Assembly: GCA_022457065.1 (NCBI GenBank)
Contig: JAJGBQ010000002.1
Location: forward strand, 992,001 to 1,056,000
Direction: 5' to 3'
DNA from: Curvularia sp. ZM96
Taxonomy: Eukaryota > Ascomycota > Dothideomycetes > Pleosporales > Pleosporaceae
Length of the DNA: 64,000 nucleotides
Both the position numbers and the translations under genes were made by a program. The notes below the pieces were generated by a model, which was not told the DNA's origin, did no database searches, and saw only the letters and a program-made list of their open reading frames with translations. Position 1 is the first letter of the stretch; every line of letters begins with the position of its first letter. Below are positions 20,927-31,973 of this stretch, in pieces.

Positions 20927-22764
20927 TTACATCCTGAACACGCCCCAGGTGCTCTCCTTGTCCACACGCTGGTTCTGCCCGCCGCATGCCATTTGCAATC
21001 CCATGCCGAGAACCCGCCGGGTATGCTCGGGCGGTATGATGCCATCATCCCATAGTCTTGCCGAGCCAAACGTTGCTTCACTCTCGTGTTCGATTCTCGC
21101 CTTGAGCGCAGGGTCCACCTTCTTACCAACCGCCTCCATGACCGACGACAGCTGTTCCGCGCCCATGACTGATGTCTTTGCATTCGGCCAGGTAAACATG
21201 AGCCGTGGAGAGTATGCCCGCCCACTAGGTTAATCTGTCAGCAACGCCGGACGTCAATTCCAAAATTAGAAGACACTTACCACATGCCGTAATTTCCAGC
21301 ACCCGCACTCGATCCCACCACGACGGTGAACTTGGGAACATCGACACAGCTGACAGCAGTCACAAGCTTGGCACCGTTCTTCGCGATACCGCCCTTCTCA
21401 GCATCCTGCCCGACCATGAAGCCCGAAATGTTCTGCAGGAAAATGAGTGGAATGTGTCGCTTGCCGCAAAGCTGAACGAAATGGGCACCCTTCAACGAGC
21501 TTTCGCTGAAGAGAATGCCGTTGTTGGCAACAATGCCCACTTGGTGTCCGTAGATCTTTGCAAATCCAGTCACCAGCGTCGATCCGTACAGCGGCTTGAA
21601 CTCGTCAAAGGACGATCCGTCGACGATGCGCGCAATGACCTCATGGATGGGTATCTGGCGACGGAGGTTGGTGCCCACAATGCCAGACAGTTCCTGGGGG
21701 TCATACAATGGCTCCTGATAGCTCGGCTGTGCGGCCACTGTCTGGTTGCGGTGCCAGTTGAGGTTGCCAATGCTTCTCCGTGCCAGAACGAGCGCATGTG
21801 CGTCGTCGACTGCTAGGTAATCTGTGACGCCGGAAACCTCGCTGTGAAGTTTGCCTCCTCCGAGATCCTCTGCAGAGACAATCTCGCCTGTGGCTGCCTT
21901 GACCAGCGGCGGACCCGCGAGAAAGATGTGACCTTGGTTCTCTACGATAATGTTCTCATCACTCATGCTAGGCACATAGGCGCCGCCTGCTGTGCATGGC
22001 CCCATCACCACACTGATTTGTGGAATGCCCATGCTCGACATGCGCGCTTGGTTGTAGAAGATGCGGCCAAAGTGGTTCACGTCTGGGAAAACATCGGCTT
22101 GGTTGGGGAGGTTCGCGCCTCCAGAGTCGACAAGGTAGATGCACGGCAACCGGTTTTCTTGGGCAATCGTCTGCGCTCGCAGGTGCTTCTTCACGGTAAT
22201 GGGATAGTATGTGCCTCCCTTTACTGTGGCATCGTTGGCGACCACCATGCACTGGACGCCGTTAACAGTACCAATGCCGGTCACAATGCCGCCTGCAGGT
22301 ACATCATCTTCTCCATACATTTCGTGGCCTGCCATTTGGCTTAGTTCGAGAAAAGGTGTGCCGGGATCAATCAGGGCAGAGATTCTGTCCCTGACCAGCA
22401 TCTTGCCCCGCTGTACGTGCTTGTCCCTTGCCTTCTGCGGGCCGCCTTGGGCAATCTTGGTGTGGAGATTGACAAGCTTCTCTGTTGCCTCGTCCATCTG
22501 GCGCTTGTTCTCTTTGAAGTCGGCATTGCTCGTGTCGACGTTTGTAGGGATGACAGACACGGCCTCGGCGTGGTGTGAATGTGTAAAGGTAGCTACACTG
22601 CGAGCTCCTGGGCGCAAGCTCCCAGCTCGCGAATGCGCAAGTGTCGTAGGGCGGGAAGTGGAGGAGAGGAGACAGCGCTGTGCTTGTGGTCGGATAGCCG
22701 CGGCGGGTCGAATTGTGTTCTTGAGCAAGGCCAAAGCCTCGCGCGAAGGTGCTTTGGGAATCAT
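20927..22764 (-). CDS. mccB: Methylcrotonoyl-CoA carboxylase beta chain, mitochondrial
   Basis: Carboxyltransferase subunit of 3-methylcrotonyl-CoA carboxylase in leucine degradation; it transfers CO2 from biotin on the alpha chain to 3-methylcrotonyl-CoA in the mitochondrial matrix. Minus-strand exons 22764-21281 and 21224-20927 give 593 aa; the junction restores NYGMCGRAYSPRL. The N-terminus from MIPKAPSREALALLKN is Arg/Ser/Ala-rich with almost no acidic residues, a typical presequence. Carboxyltransferase hallmarks include YLVDSGGANLPNQ, GPCTAGGAYVPSMSDE, FLQNISGFMVG and VVGSSAGAGNYGM. The frame stays open upstream to 22923 (53 extra codons); I prefer 22764 because the upstream peptide is not typical. 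No alpha-chain or isovaleryl-CoA dehydrogenase gene lies in the window, unlike the mccA-mccB-ivdA cluster of Aspergillus. Confidence 0.95.
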
Positions 22765-23214
22765 CTTGGGCTGGGAGATTGGAAACTTTCCACGGCACAG
22801 CGAGCCTGTGAGGTTGTCCGCGTACCCTCTGGGGAGTGATGTCACTTGAGCTGCACGCTGGAGATTCAGGATGAAGTACGCAATGGCTGTACGGTTTGCA
22901 GACAAAAAGGTGACAACCCGCACTATGAGACGGAAAAAAACAAATACTGAAATTGGACCGGCTCGCGGCTCACAGAAGACTGTGAGTGCTGTTTACCGAA
23001 CATGCGTCGAAGCTGGGGTTCCGACGACATTTCAAGACCGCTGTTAGCCGTACCGCGGCTTTGCGGGGAAACCACGCTAGTCACAACAAGCAAGTGCATT
23101 CCAGAGCATGAGGAGTGAACCACGGACGTACATCAGGGCTTTGGGATGGGATTAATTTGAACAAAGAATAGAGACAGAAGAGACTTGGTATTCCAACGTG
23201 ATGACGGTGCATGC
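22765..23214. other. Short tandem intergenic region
   Basis: Promoter side of the MCC beta gene and 3' side of the NAD(P)HX epimerase gene, both on the minus strand. Nothing else seen. Confidence 0.5.
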
Positions 23215-24075
23215 TCACAACTTCCCGCCCTCGACCGGCATCTCGACTATCTGGTCCAAGCCCTCATACTTTGGTATATCGAGATTATACTTCTCTGCCA
23301 TGTCCGGGCTCAAGAACCTGCCACCAAGAAAATGACGGCCGGTGAATTTCTTGATGAGCGGCTTGGGTGCTGTCAGGCTGATGAGCGCCGGCGGCATGAA
23401 TCCCTTGCCTGGTCCGGAGTCTCGCGGGCCGTCTTCAATGTCCCAGGATGACGGCGCATCAACTGACAGAACGGGGATGTCGGTAGATGCCAGTGCCTCG
23501 ATGACTTTTGGGAAGGGCTCGCGCACCTCGCCGGAGAAACTGAAGCCAAAGATGGCGTCGACAATGTGATCGGTTTGTTTCAGTGCGCCGGTAAAGTCGT
23601 CTGTAAACGGCACCTTGAGGTCTTCCAGTTGCTTCTTTAGGCGCTGCGGTGTGTGAGTATGCATGGAATGATGTCAATTAGACCCTCTTGATTTACCTGG
23701 TAAAGTTCATTCTTGCTTTGCTTTGGGTAGTAGATGGTAGGTTGGTAGCCGTAGTGGAAGAGATGGCGAGCTGCAACAAGGCCATCGCCGCCATTGTTGC
23801 CAGGACCACATGCTACAAGGATGCGCTTGCCCTTGCTGAGGGGTTGTAGTTTGAACACTGTGGTGGTTAGTTTAGATGTTGTGGTGTGATTTGAAGCTGG
23901 AATTACCCGCTTGCGATACGGAGAGGCCAGCAAGTTCCATCAGCTGGTCAATAGAGAATGCGCCAGATGACATGAGTTCTTGGTCGAGCGCAGCAGCGCT
24001 TTTGGCGGACAGAGTCTATCAGCGTTAGCATACTGTGAATCAAGAGCGCGGCGAGTTTTTTACTCTAATTGCCAT
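23215..24075 (-). CDS. NNR1: NAD(P)HX epimerase (YjeF N-terminal domain)
   Basis: Repairs damaged NADH/NADPH hydrates by epimerising R- and S-NAD(P)HX so that the dehydratase can act. Minus-strand exons: 24075-24064, 24015-23907, 23857-23697, 23643-23215, giving 236 aa. The first exon has only 12 nt (MAIR) and joins in phase to TLSAKSAAALDQELM. The YjeF_N signature is complete: FSIDQLMELAGLSVSQ, nucleotide-binding GPGNNGGDGLVAARHL, DAIFGFSFSGEVREPF, SVDAPSSWDIEDG and ALISLTAPKP. No ADP-dependent dehydratase domain is fused. Length fits the stand-alone fungal form (yeast YNL200C). No strong targeting peptide is visible. Divergent from the bS16m gene across about 420 bp. Confidence 0.93.
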
Positions 24076-24495
24076 TGTAGATTCCTGTTAATGAAGAGTT
24101 CAACTGAAGAAGAGTGGAAGCGGGGTTCAAGAACTGATCTCAAGCCTGAAGTACAATGGTGGTGTTAGCAATTACATCACTGCTCAGGCTGCGTACTCAG
24201 TCCAAGTATCCACGAGACACAAAACCATGTGAAACTCTATAGCTGCTATGAATTCAAATGCTGTAGGAATTCGTACAACTAATAAGTACAGTTTCTCACT
24301 TCCTCATAAACCCGTACTCAAAACACCATTTCCTCCCACATACCGCACGTGCATCCACTCCACGCCCATTCTCGGCTGATCCTCGGCGCATTCCAAAAAG
24401 ATCCCCAAACCACCACCACCAATCCATCCCGCCCAAACCTCGCGCCGCCGCGACCAACGCCTCACACATACGCACACACACAAAAACATCTCGCA
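24076..24495. promoter_or_regulatory. Divergent promoter of NNR and bS16m genes
   Basis: Intergenic between two outward-facing start codons. The bS16m side is pyrimidine/CA-rich (ACACACACA just before the ATG). No gene is supported. Confidence 0.5.
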
Positions 24496-25036
24496 ATGGT
24501 ATTACGAATCCGGCTCGCCCGCTTCGGCAAAAAGCACGCCCCCTTCTACAACATCGTCGTCGCACACGCCCGGTACGTACGCCCGCAAAACCCTCAGTCT
24601 AGCATCTCGACAAGCCCAATTGCCCATGTCCCTGCCTTAAAAAAAAGCCCCCCTTCCCTCCCGCAGCGCAAGACAGAAAGAAAATATATGCAAACACACA
24701 CATTTCCATATATCAAAAAAACTAACTCCCTCCACCAGCACAGCACGCAACTCACGGCCCCTCGAAGTCCTAGGCACCTACGACCCCAAGCCGCAAGCGC
24801 CACGGCCCGGCGACACGCACGGGCGGCCGTGGAAAGACATCAAGCTGGATATTGCGCGCGCGCGGTACTGGGTGGGTGTGGGCGCGCAGCCGAGCGATAC
24901 GGCGTGGCGGATTCTGAGCATGGTGGGCATTCTGGAGCCGCAGTACCGCGTGGGCCAGATACAAGGGCAGGTGGTCAAGGCGGATTCGGCGTTTAAGAGT
25001 TTGGTGCCGGAGAAGAAGAAGGAGACGGAGAGTTAG
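24496..25036 (+). CDS. MRPS16: Mitochondrial small ribosomal subunit protein bS16m
   Basis: Component of the mitochondrial 30S-like subunit. Exons 24496-24572 and 24739-25036 (166-bp intron, GTACGT donor, CACCAG acceptor) give 124 aa. The N-terminus MVLRIRLARFGKKHAPFYNIVVA is the S16 signature (bacterial form: MVxIRLxRxGxKxxPFYxIVVAD). The second exon supplies RPLEVLGTYDPKP, then WVGVGAQPSDTAWRILSMVGIL, matching the bacterial helix after the beta-sheet. The tail is a short Lys/Glu-rich extension. No separate presequence is seen; the basic N-terminus probably serves for import. Confidence 0.95.
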
Positions 25037-25372
25037 AGTGGGGGAGAGAAAGATGGAATTTCTTGGTGTGTTTTTTTATATATGGGGGGAGAGAGAGTAA
25101 GAGGAGGGTGCATAGTACGATATGCTTTGAAAGAATAAGACGTCAAGCATCATGATACACGGCGTTATAAGAGGAGGGTTTCTGGTGGAAAGGCAGGAAA
25201 GGCTACAGCATCCATCTTGCGTAGTGATACGATTATCTGTAAGAATATACAACAGTATCAAGAAATGGGCAAGGCTCAATGCCTTCAAACCAACGATTCT
25301 AGTACGCAGGAAAACAAAAAGAGAAAACTCCCGCTAAATGCAGATCCCCACATAGCATACCAGGCACAACGC
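25037..25372. other. Convergent 3' region
   Basis: 336 bp between the stop codons of the bS16m and transporter genes. AT-rich with purine runs; nothing else supported. Confidence 0.5.
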
Positions 25373-27027
25373 TTACTCGGCCGCCGCAACTAAAAAGGTA
25401 TTCGTGACCAAACAAGTCACCATGACAATGACGCCGTAAATGCTCAATCCCAGCGCCAGCTTCCTCAACATTCCTCGTCTAAGATCGCGGTTTAGGTAGC
25501 CCTCACGTGTAACGTAACCCTCGACCTGGCCGCTGTGGAACTCATCCTCGTCATCTTCGTCCTTGACGAGCCGTTGGTGGTGAGCAGACTCTGGGTCGGA
25601 GATCTTGTAGTAAAACAGACCGGGAAGAATAAAGGAAATCGTAGTCGAGCCGGTAGACCCAACGTAGGCAAGCACCTTCTCTAAACTCGAGACGGTCATA
25701 GCAGTGATAAAGGAAAGAACAATCAAAACAGTAGAGATGACTGCAAACCTGAGGTCGCTCATTTCGGTGCTCTTGGGCGCGCCTGGCTTGGGCGTGTTGT
25801 TCATCAAGCTGGCACGTGACGGGCTGCCTTCGGTTTGTTTGCGTCCACCACCGGGGCGCCACTTGAGACAGGCGTCAATACTAGCGCGGCAAGGGTGGAT
25901 CTGCAAAGGATAGGAAAACATGACCAGAATTACAATGGCCAGGCGACCAATGGTGCTGGCGGCCGCAGTCGGGTACATGGAGACGATGTTGCCATGAATG
26001 TTGTCACCGTAGGAAAGGTAGCCCGTGATGCCCGTCAAGATGTACAATGCGCAGGCGCCGCCGATGGAGGCAAAGATGACTGTTGTGGTGCGGAAATGGG
26101 AATTGTCGGCAATTTCGTTGAGGATTGAAAACATGTTCTGGTGGCATGTGTACGCAAAGACGATGACGGGGAACGCAGCGAGCGCAGGGATGGGGCCTGC
26201 CCACTGGAACACACGAACTGTGCCTCGGTCTGCAAGGGTATCGCCTTTGATATAATGCGCTACAACCAGGATAACAAGGTATGCAATGGAGAAGAGGGCG
26301 ATGATGCTTGTGTACTTGAGCGAGTCCAGACGGCGAAGGAAGGATAGTGGAATGACAACAAGCCTAGATGGGTTAGCCAGCAGATCCTACGGTGCTCGAG
26401 CATAGTGCCTACATGAAGGCAGTAATCCAAAACTGCCTGTCGACCAAGAAGGTGATGTGCGCAGCGCCTGGTGCAAAGCCCTTGACCACGCCCGGCATCA
26501 GGTCGCCGATGATGATTAGATAGCTAACGGCGACGCCAAAGCACTTGATAGCAATAGCAGCATCGAAGATGATGGACAGATTGGGATATGTCATCTGGGA
26601 TAGCGTGGCAAAGGAAACATGTCCGCGGTCGATATAACGCGCGCAGCGAGTCTGGAGGTATAGGCCAAAGCCAGCCGTTGTGCCCGCCCACGCTATGACG
26701 AAGATGCCGAGGAAGATGCCCATTTTGGAGAGGGCCGAGGGCATGGCGAGAAGGCCAGCACCCAGGACTGCGGGTGTCAGTATCGTGGCTGGCGTGCAGA
26801 GGCGGGGAACCTACTTGTGTTGGCGAGGTTGATCACGCTTGAGATCCAGGTCGCCTCTCCCTTGAAGCCGACATCTTGCTTGCCTCTACGTCTCCTGCTG
26901 CTGTCAGCTTGTGTTGAACAGGCTCTAGATGGCGTGTTTCTGACCTTCGTCCTCTCAGCGACCCGATGCTTGACGACATGGGGTCCTCGTCTATTGGGTC
27001 GGCGCTGATCGCGGAGTAGGTAGCCAT
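25373..27027 (-). CDS. Vacuolar amino-acid transporter, AAAP family (AVT5/AVT6/SLC38-like)
   Basis: Proton-coupled amino-acid permease, probably on the vacuole. Minus-strand exons: 27027-26945, 26894-26815, 26767-26413, 26363-25373, giving 502 aa. Every junction is in phase; the second restores LANTILGAGLLAMPSALSK, the conserved first helix of AAAP proteins. About 11 transmembrane helices follow. Typical blocks are FDAAIAIKCFGVAVSYLIIIGDLMP, PVIVFAYTCHQNMFSILNEI and YPLQIHPCRASID. The N-terminus is a short cytosolic tail with an Arg run at the first splice junction. A large hydrophilic insert (WRPGGGRKQTEGSPSRAS) lies between late helices. Closest in layout to yeast Avt5/Avt6 (acidic and neutral amino acids out of the vacuole); exact substrate unknown. 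Confidence 0.92.
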
Positions 27028-27391
27028 GCTCCTGGGAGGTGTGTAATGTTGGGTAGGTGTTATTGCGCGCGCATGCGGTTGAAGCCAAGAGGTCTACTGT
27101 TTACTGGCGAAGAGACGGCGCGGCGAACGCTTGCGATTAGAGATGCTGTCGCTGAGGGTGGCAGGTGAGGTCGAGAAGGCTCCGCTGACGTTTGGTGTCA
27201 CGCACTGAATGACCGTGTTCGGAGATGGTTGACGGGACCAGGGAGATAGATAAGCGGATAACCGCCCGCTAAAACGCAGCCTCCGCTCCGCCCCAGGTAC
27301 GTACCCGAAGCGGGCAGGCGCGCTATTTGCGTACCGTACCTGCGCATGTGCATCTTGCAGACCAACACAGCAAACCACCACCACAACCGCC
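27028..27391. promoter_or_regulatory. Divergent promoter of transporter and RO-3-like genes
   Basis: About 365 bp between two outward-facing start codons; GC-rich, no gene supported. Confidence 0.5.
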
Positions 27392-28194
27392 ATGGACGAG
27401 TACGAAGAGGCAGTTCTTTTCACATTTTCTCTGTTGGAGTCACGGTTGGATCGGCTGGAATATGTTCTCGGAGGCGTGCAGGAGGTGTCTAAGGACAAGC
27501 CAAGGACGATAGCGGACAGGATACACAGGATTGAGCAGTCACTACAGCAGCTAGCGGGGAAGACGGCGCTGCTCGATGAGGCCAACAACCTTCGTATGCA
27601 AACCCAATGGCTCAGCTGTTAGTTTAGGGCTGACGACAAAAAGTAAGCAAGCACAAAGACGTCCTCAAGCCGCCGGCCGACGATAGCAGCGACAGCGACA
27701 GCGACGGCAGCGATGGCAGTGACGACGACGACGACGACGAGCACAAGGACAGGGACAGCGCCTGGCTTAGCAGTGCGCAGAAGACGGCATTGGTGGTAGA
27801 GCGCGCGACTAGCTTTGCGACGACGGCTTCCCAACTCAAAGCACTCGAGGACCAGCAGATACCGACGACGGAGGGCTTCAGCAAGCTGGCGGCGCTGCGG
27901 CCTCGGATTGCAGAAGCCGAGGCACGGCAGCTGCAGCAAGCGCTCCAAATGTCCGAGTTACGGCGGAGGAACGGACTCATAAACCAGCGATACAAGCAGG
28001 TCATGGTGCTGGGTGCAGGCAGGTGCTGGGTGGACTACAACGAGAGGCTTACCAAGGCGCTGCGGGAATTGGTGAGGGAGGAGTACAGACGGCGGCCCGA
28101 CGACCAAGACGACGACGAGGGGGCACATGGGGATGAGGCAGAAGCGACAGAAGAAGCATCGGAAGAGGAAGACAGCGAAGATGACGAATTGTGA
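27392..28194 (+). CDS. ro-3: Putative dynactin p24 subunit (nuclear distribution protein RO-3-like)
   Basis: Likely small subunit of the dynactin shoulder complex, working with dynein in nuclear migration. Exons 27392-27593 and 27644-28194 give 250 aa; the 50-bp intron has a CTGAC branch site just before AAAAAG. The N-terminus FTFSLLESRLDRLEYVLGG resembles the opening heptads of p24/RO-3 proteins. The rest is long helices: KTALVVERATSFATTASQLKALEDQQIP and AEAEARQLQQALQMSELRRRNG are clear coiled coils. A Ser/Asp run (about residues 83-105) and a Glu/Asp-rich C-terminus are low-complexity and unusual in extent. Coiled-coil proteins are easy to misname, so the family call is moderate. Confidence 0.65.
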
Positions 28195-29794
28195 GAACTG
28201 TCAGCACTTGTCGCAAGATTACGTTGGGCGACATGGAGGCATGCAAAAGAAATTACGGAAACGGATAGAGGGCAGGGCCGAGGGCTTGCCACAGGCTAGA
28301 GAGGAAACGGGCAGTTGTTGCAGACGTCTGCAAAGCATTTTACGTTGATGTGGCGTACTGTAATGGAGGGCATGTGTATCATGTGTGACAGATGGCGGGT
28401 GGCGGATGAGTGAAGTCGGCATAGTGGGGTGTCGTCATGACGGGGAGCGTTGAGAAAGTCAGCCGGCAGGGAAGAGTGCTTGGACGGAACCGGATGTCAG
28501 GTACGGACGCATGTTTAGGTCGTGTTGAGCGAATGGGACCAGCGTGCGGGAAAGGGGAGGTCAGGTTGGGCGAGGGCAATTGGAGGCTTGGGGGAGCGAA
28601 CAGAAACATTTTGCCATGCAGGCGGCCATGGTCAAACAGGCCGCTGCTTGACAAGCGCCAGGCGGGGACTCTGTGATGTCGTTGTGATGTCGTGTAGGGC
28701 TGCGGAGAGGGCCATGCCGTGGCCAGACGTTTCAGCGCCGTCTCGTATGGCTGGGAACGGCGGTGCGTCGGTGCGCTGTGGCTTGTACGAGAGATGAGCC
28801 GATACGAGGCCAGCTGGACGGACGGCGGTGATTTGGGAGAGATGCGGCTGCGAATGGGCAAAGCCAACAGCGGACTGGCAGAGCGAAAGGCCATGGTATC
28901 CGGAGCCCCTGAGGCGTCGCCTGGCGGGTGGGACGGCAGCGTGTGCAGATGCAAGTCGGCGTGGTTCACCAAGGGTTCGCACATGGAGCATGCATGAAGA
29001 CGCCTAGTCGCAGGCAATGTCCCTGGCCACACGCCTCTGCCCAGCCAGCAGAAGCAAAAATGCGCCGGCAGACTTGCTCGTCGGGGAGATGGGATAGGAT
29101 AGGAGTGTGTACATGGAGTCTTTGGCTGGCGTCTAGTAGATACTCCATGTGTACTGCATACTCCGTATGTACTCTGTACTGGCCTGTAACTCGTGTACTC
29201 CGTACACACACAACGGCACCGCCGGCGGCTCTACGGCCACGGCCACAAATTATTGCCAACGTTAATCGCGGCGTCCAGGCCTTTGGCTGACTATATGGCC
29301 TTACATTACATTGGCATTGGCAGGGCATACGCGTGCGACCCGCCGCAATCCCCGGCCAGCCCTGGGCGCCCCGGCTGGCCAATCGAGCGCGCCCCCAGGC
29401 CCGACTTGAAACCGTCGCACTTCTGCCCTTTCGCACCAGCTCCTCTCGTCCCATTCCAAACGCCTGCCCGCCTGCTGCTTGCGACTCGGCTTGCTTCTCT
29501 GCTGCGCTGCGCTGTGCTGTGCGCTGCTGTGCTGTGCTGTCCTGTCTCTTCATCCCATCCTCATCCACCCTCTCCCCACTCCCGACTACCCTCAGCCGCC
29601 TCCCCTCGCCGCCCGCGCCTTGTGCTCACCCGCCCGCGGTACCGTACCACGCATTCATATACTCGCTGCGCCTCGCCCTCGTCGCTGGTCCACTCTGCCG
29701 ACGCGCTTTCTCTCTCTCACCCTCCCTCGCCCCCACAGCAAACACCCAACACCCACCACACCACCACATTCCTTGGACTCCTTCACCCGCCGCA
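28195..29794. other. 1.6-kb upstream region of SHO1, no supported gene
   Basis: A 276-codon minus ORF (28379-29209) and several overlapping plus ORFs exist, but all are Pro/Ser/Arg/His-rich with no domain and are best explained by GC-rich, stop-poor DNA. Four TACTCC-type motifs cluster at 29141-29204. The stretch from about 29460 to 29790 is strongly C/T-rich, typical of a fungal promoter and leader. Confidence 0.5.
29141..29204. repeat. Cluster of TACTCCGTA-like 9-mers
   Basis: TACTCCATG (29141), TACTCCGTA (29159), TACTCTGTA (29170) and TACTCCGTA (29196) occur within 64 bp upstream of SHO1. They may be protein-binding sites or a decayed short repeat. Confidence 0.5.
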
Positions 29795-30820
29795 ATGGAC
29801 AACTACGGCCAGCGGTCGTCAGGCTTCAGTTTCGCCCGCATCGTCGGCGATCCCTTTGCCCTCGCCACAATCTCCATCGGCATCGTGAGTCTCTCCATTG
29901 TCCGTCTCAACTGACCACGGCTAACCCAGTCCGCAGCTCGCCTGGATCATTTCCTTTGTCAGCTCCATATTATCTGCCATCCATGGCGGCTTCCCCAACT
30001 TCGCCTGGTGGACCCTCGTCTTCATGTTCTTCTGCATCGTCGGCGTCACCGTCACCGTCGCCTCGGACGCTGAGCGGACCTACCATGTCGCCGTAAGCGT
30101 CAACATTCCCGGACCTCGAAAAGCGCACTTGCTAATCTACCCAGATTGTTGGCTTCCTTGCCGCCGGACTCGTCTTCACCACCTCGTCGGTCAACTCGCT
30201 CGTTTACTCACCCGTCACTCCCTTTGAGGCGGCTGCCGCTGGCTACATTCTGCTCTCCATGATTGCGGTAAGGCACAGCGTGATATCTACCCACTACGCA
30301 CCACTAACGTGACCAGATTGTCTGGATCTTCTACTACGGATCGCAGCCCCAAGCCAGCCACCGCACCTTTGTCGACTCATATGCCCTCAACAAGGAGCAC
30401 TCGGGCTCGCGCTCCTCCCGTCCCATCTCCAACGGTTACACCAACCGCCCAGAAACCCAAAACGCCGCCCCGCAAATGTACACCTCTGCCCAACTCAATG
30501 GCTTCGAGACGTCCTCTCCCGTATCCGGCTATCCAGGAGGCCCCGTCGGCGCAAACGCCCGTAACTCGTCAGCACCCCCCTTCGGCGCCATCTCCTCGCA
30601 AGCCCCCAACGAAGAATCTCAACAAGAGGCCACCATCGAGTACCCCTACCGTGCCAAGGCCATTTACAGCTACGAGGCCAACCCAGACGATGCCAACGAA
30701 ATCAGCTTCCAAAAGCATGACATTCTCGAAGTGTCCGACGTCAGCGGTCGATGGTGGCAGGCCAAGAAGCCCAATGGCGAGACCGGTATTGCGCCCAGCA
30801 ATTACCTCATCTTGCTATAA
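29795..30820 (+). CDS. SHO1: High-osmolarity signalling protein SHO1
   Basis: Plasma-membrane osmosensor and scaffold of the HOG and filamentous-growth MAPK pathways. Exons: 29795-29884, 29937-30092, 30145-30267, 30317-30820, giving 290 aa; all introns are phase 0 and 49-52 bp. Four transmembrane helices are encoded by exons 1-4 start (for example LAWIISFVSSILSAI, FAWWTLVFMFFCIVGV, IVGFLAAGLVFTTSSVNSLV, AAGYILLSMIAIVWIFYYG). A Ser/Asn/Pro-rich linker follows, then an SH3 domain at about residues 228-290: AKAIYSYEANPDDANEISF, ILEVSDVSGRWWQAKK and GIAPSNYLILL are the ALYDY-, WW- and PSNY-type blocks. In yeast this SH3 binds Pbs2. Length matches fungal SHO1. Confidence 0.97.
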
Positions 30821-31973
30821 ACAACTTTGGCTTCTTTGGCCTCTGCCATAACGACCCCGCCATGAACATTTCCTTGTCGTCCTTACCTTCCATATGCACC
30901 CTCGACGATGCACCCTTCTATCCTTTTCTCCAACGTCTGCACGTCTCTACGAGGCTTTTGATCGACGATCCATGTTGGATTCTTGTGCTGGCCCAGCTTG
31001 CCAGCCAACCAAGAAGAGGGCTCCTTGGCAGTCAGGCGTTTTGCATCCTGGCCACCGCTACCCTTGTGCGTTCTGCGGCTACTCTTCTGCACGATACCCG
31101 AGTTTCCTTGTCAGAATAATCTCAAACTTGTTGCCTCTTATTTCTGTAACACACTGTCGTGTCCTTGCCATTTTTGCTTTTTTCCTCCTTCTATTCACTC
31201 CATGCCGCAAAGTAGTCTGTTTTGTCTTTTCTTACACATCACGTTCCCCGTCTTTATTACATCATCTTGCTTTGTTGTGCTGCACCTTTTAAAAAACGCT
31301 TAGAGCAGTCGTGTTTACCAAAAGGCATATAACAGCCTGTTTTTCCATTGGCGCAGGCGGTCTTTCTGCAGACCTTGTATCTTATTTTCTACTAGTTGGT
31401 CTTGACCAAGGCGGCAGGGAGGACTGTTAGTAGTTTCATTCGCGTGGAGCTGGAGATGCAAAGTCACCTGCCGGGCTATGCTCTGATGTTTGTTTTGGTC
31501 GTATCCCATGACCGCATCTTTTGGAAGAGATAGGGGGAGGAGAGTGCCGGCTTACATGGCTCAGAACAATTTCTTCTTTTGAGACGAAACGTAAAGGGGC
31601 GCCACATGAAGCAAATATGCACCTGTGAGGATGCATAGGAGATTTGGTAGTGAAACAAGGTGTCCAACATGTACATGGTTAAGTCTGAGCATAAAGTAAT
31701 TGTTTACCATTTGGGCATCATGAAATTGGAGCGTGAGGTGAATTCGATGACGAGGGAAAAGCTGTTGAAGAGAAGATGTTCCTAGCATGTCCCCTGGGCG
31801 CTCTCGTCCCAATGAGGGCGAGAAGAGTATCGTCCATGCTGTTGCAGCTCTCAAGACAGTCGAATTGATTTAGAGATGTGAAATCTGCCTCTAAGTCCTC
31901 TCCTATTACTGGCTTTTCCCAACCCGTTATTCGTTTCCTGATCTAATGTTCACCCAATCCGCGGATTCTAATA
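30821..31973. other. Convergent 3' region, SHO1 and secreted protein
   Basis: No supported gene. SHO1 3'UTR-like T-rich sequence reaches about 31300; beyond that the sequence becomes AT-richer. Confidence 0.5.

Noticed and set aside
22765..22923. Upstream start for the MCC beta gene at 22923
   Set aside because: The frame is open, but the added 53 residues are atypical and the 22764 start gives a standard presequence; left as a note only.
28379..29209. 276-codon ORF on the minus strand
   Set aside because: Pro/Ser/Arg/His-rich, no domain, overlapped by equally long ORFs on the other strand; stop-poor GC-rich promoter DNA explains it.
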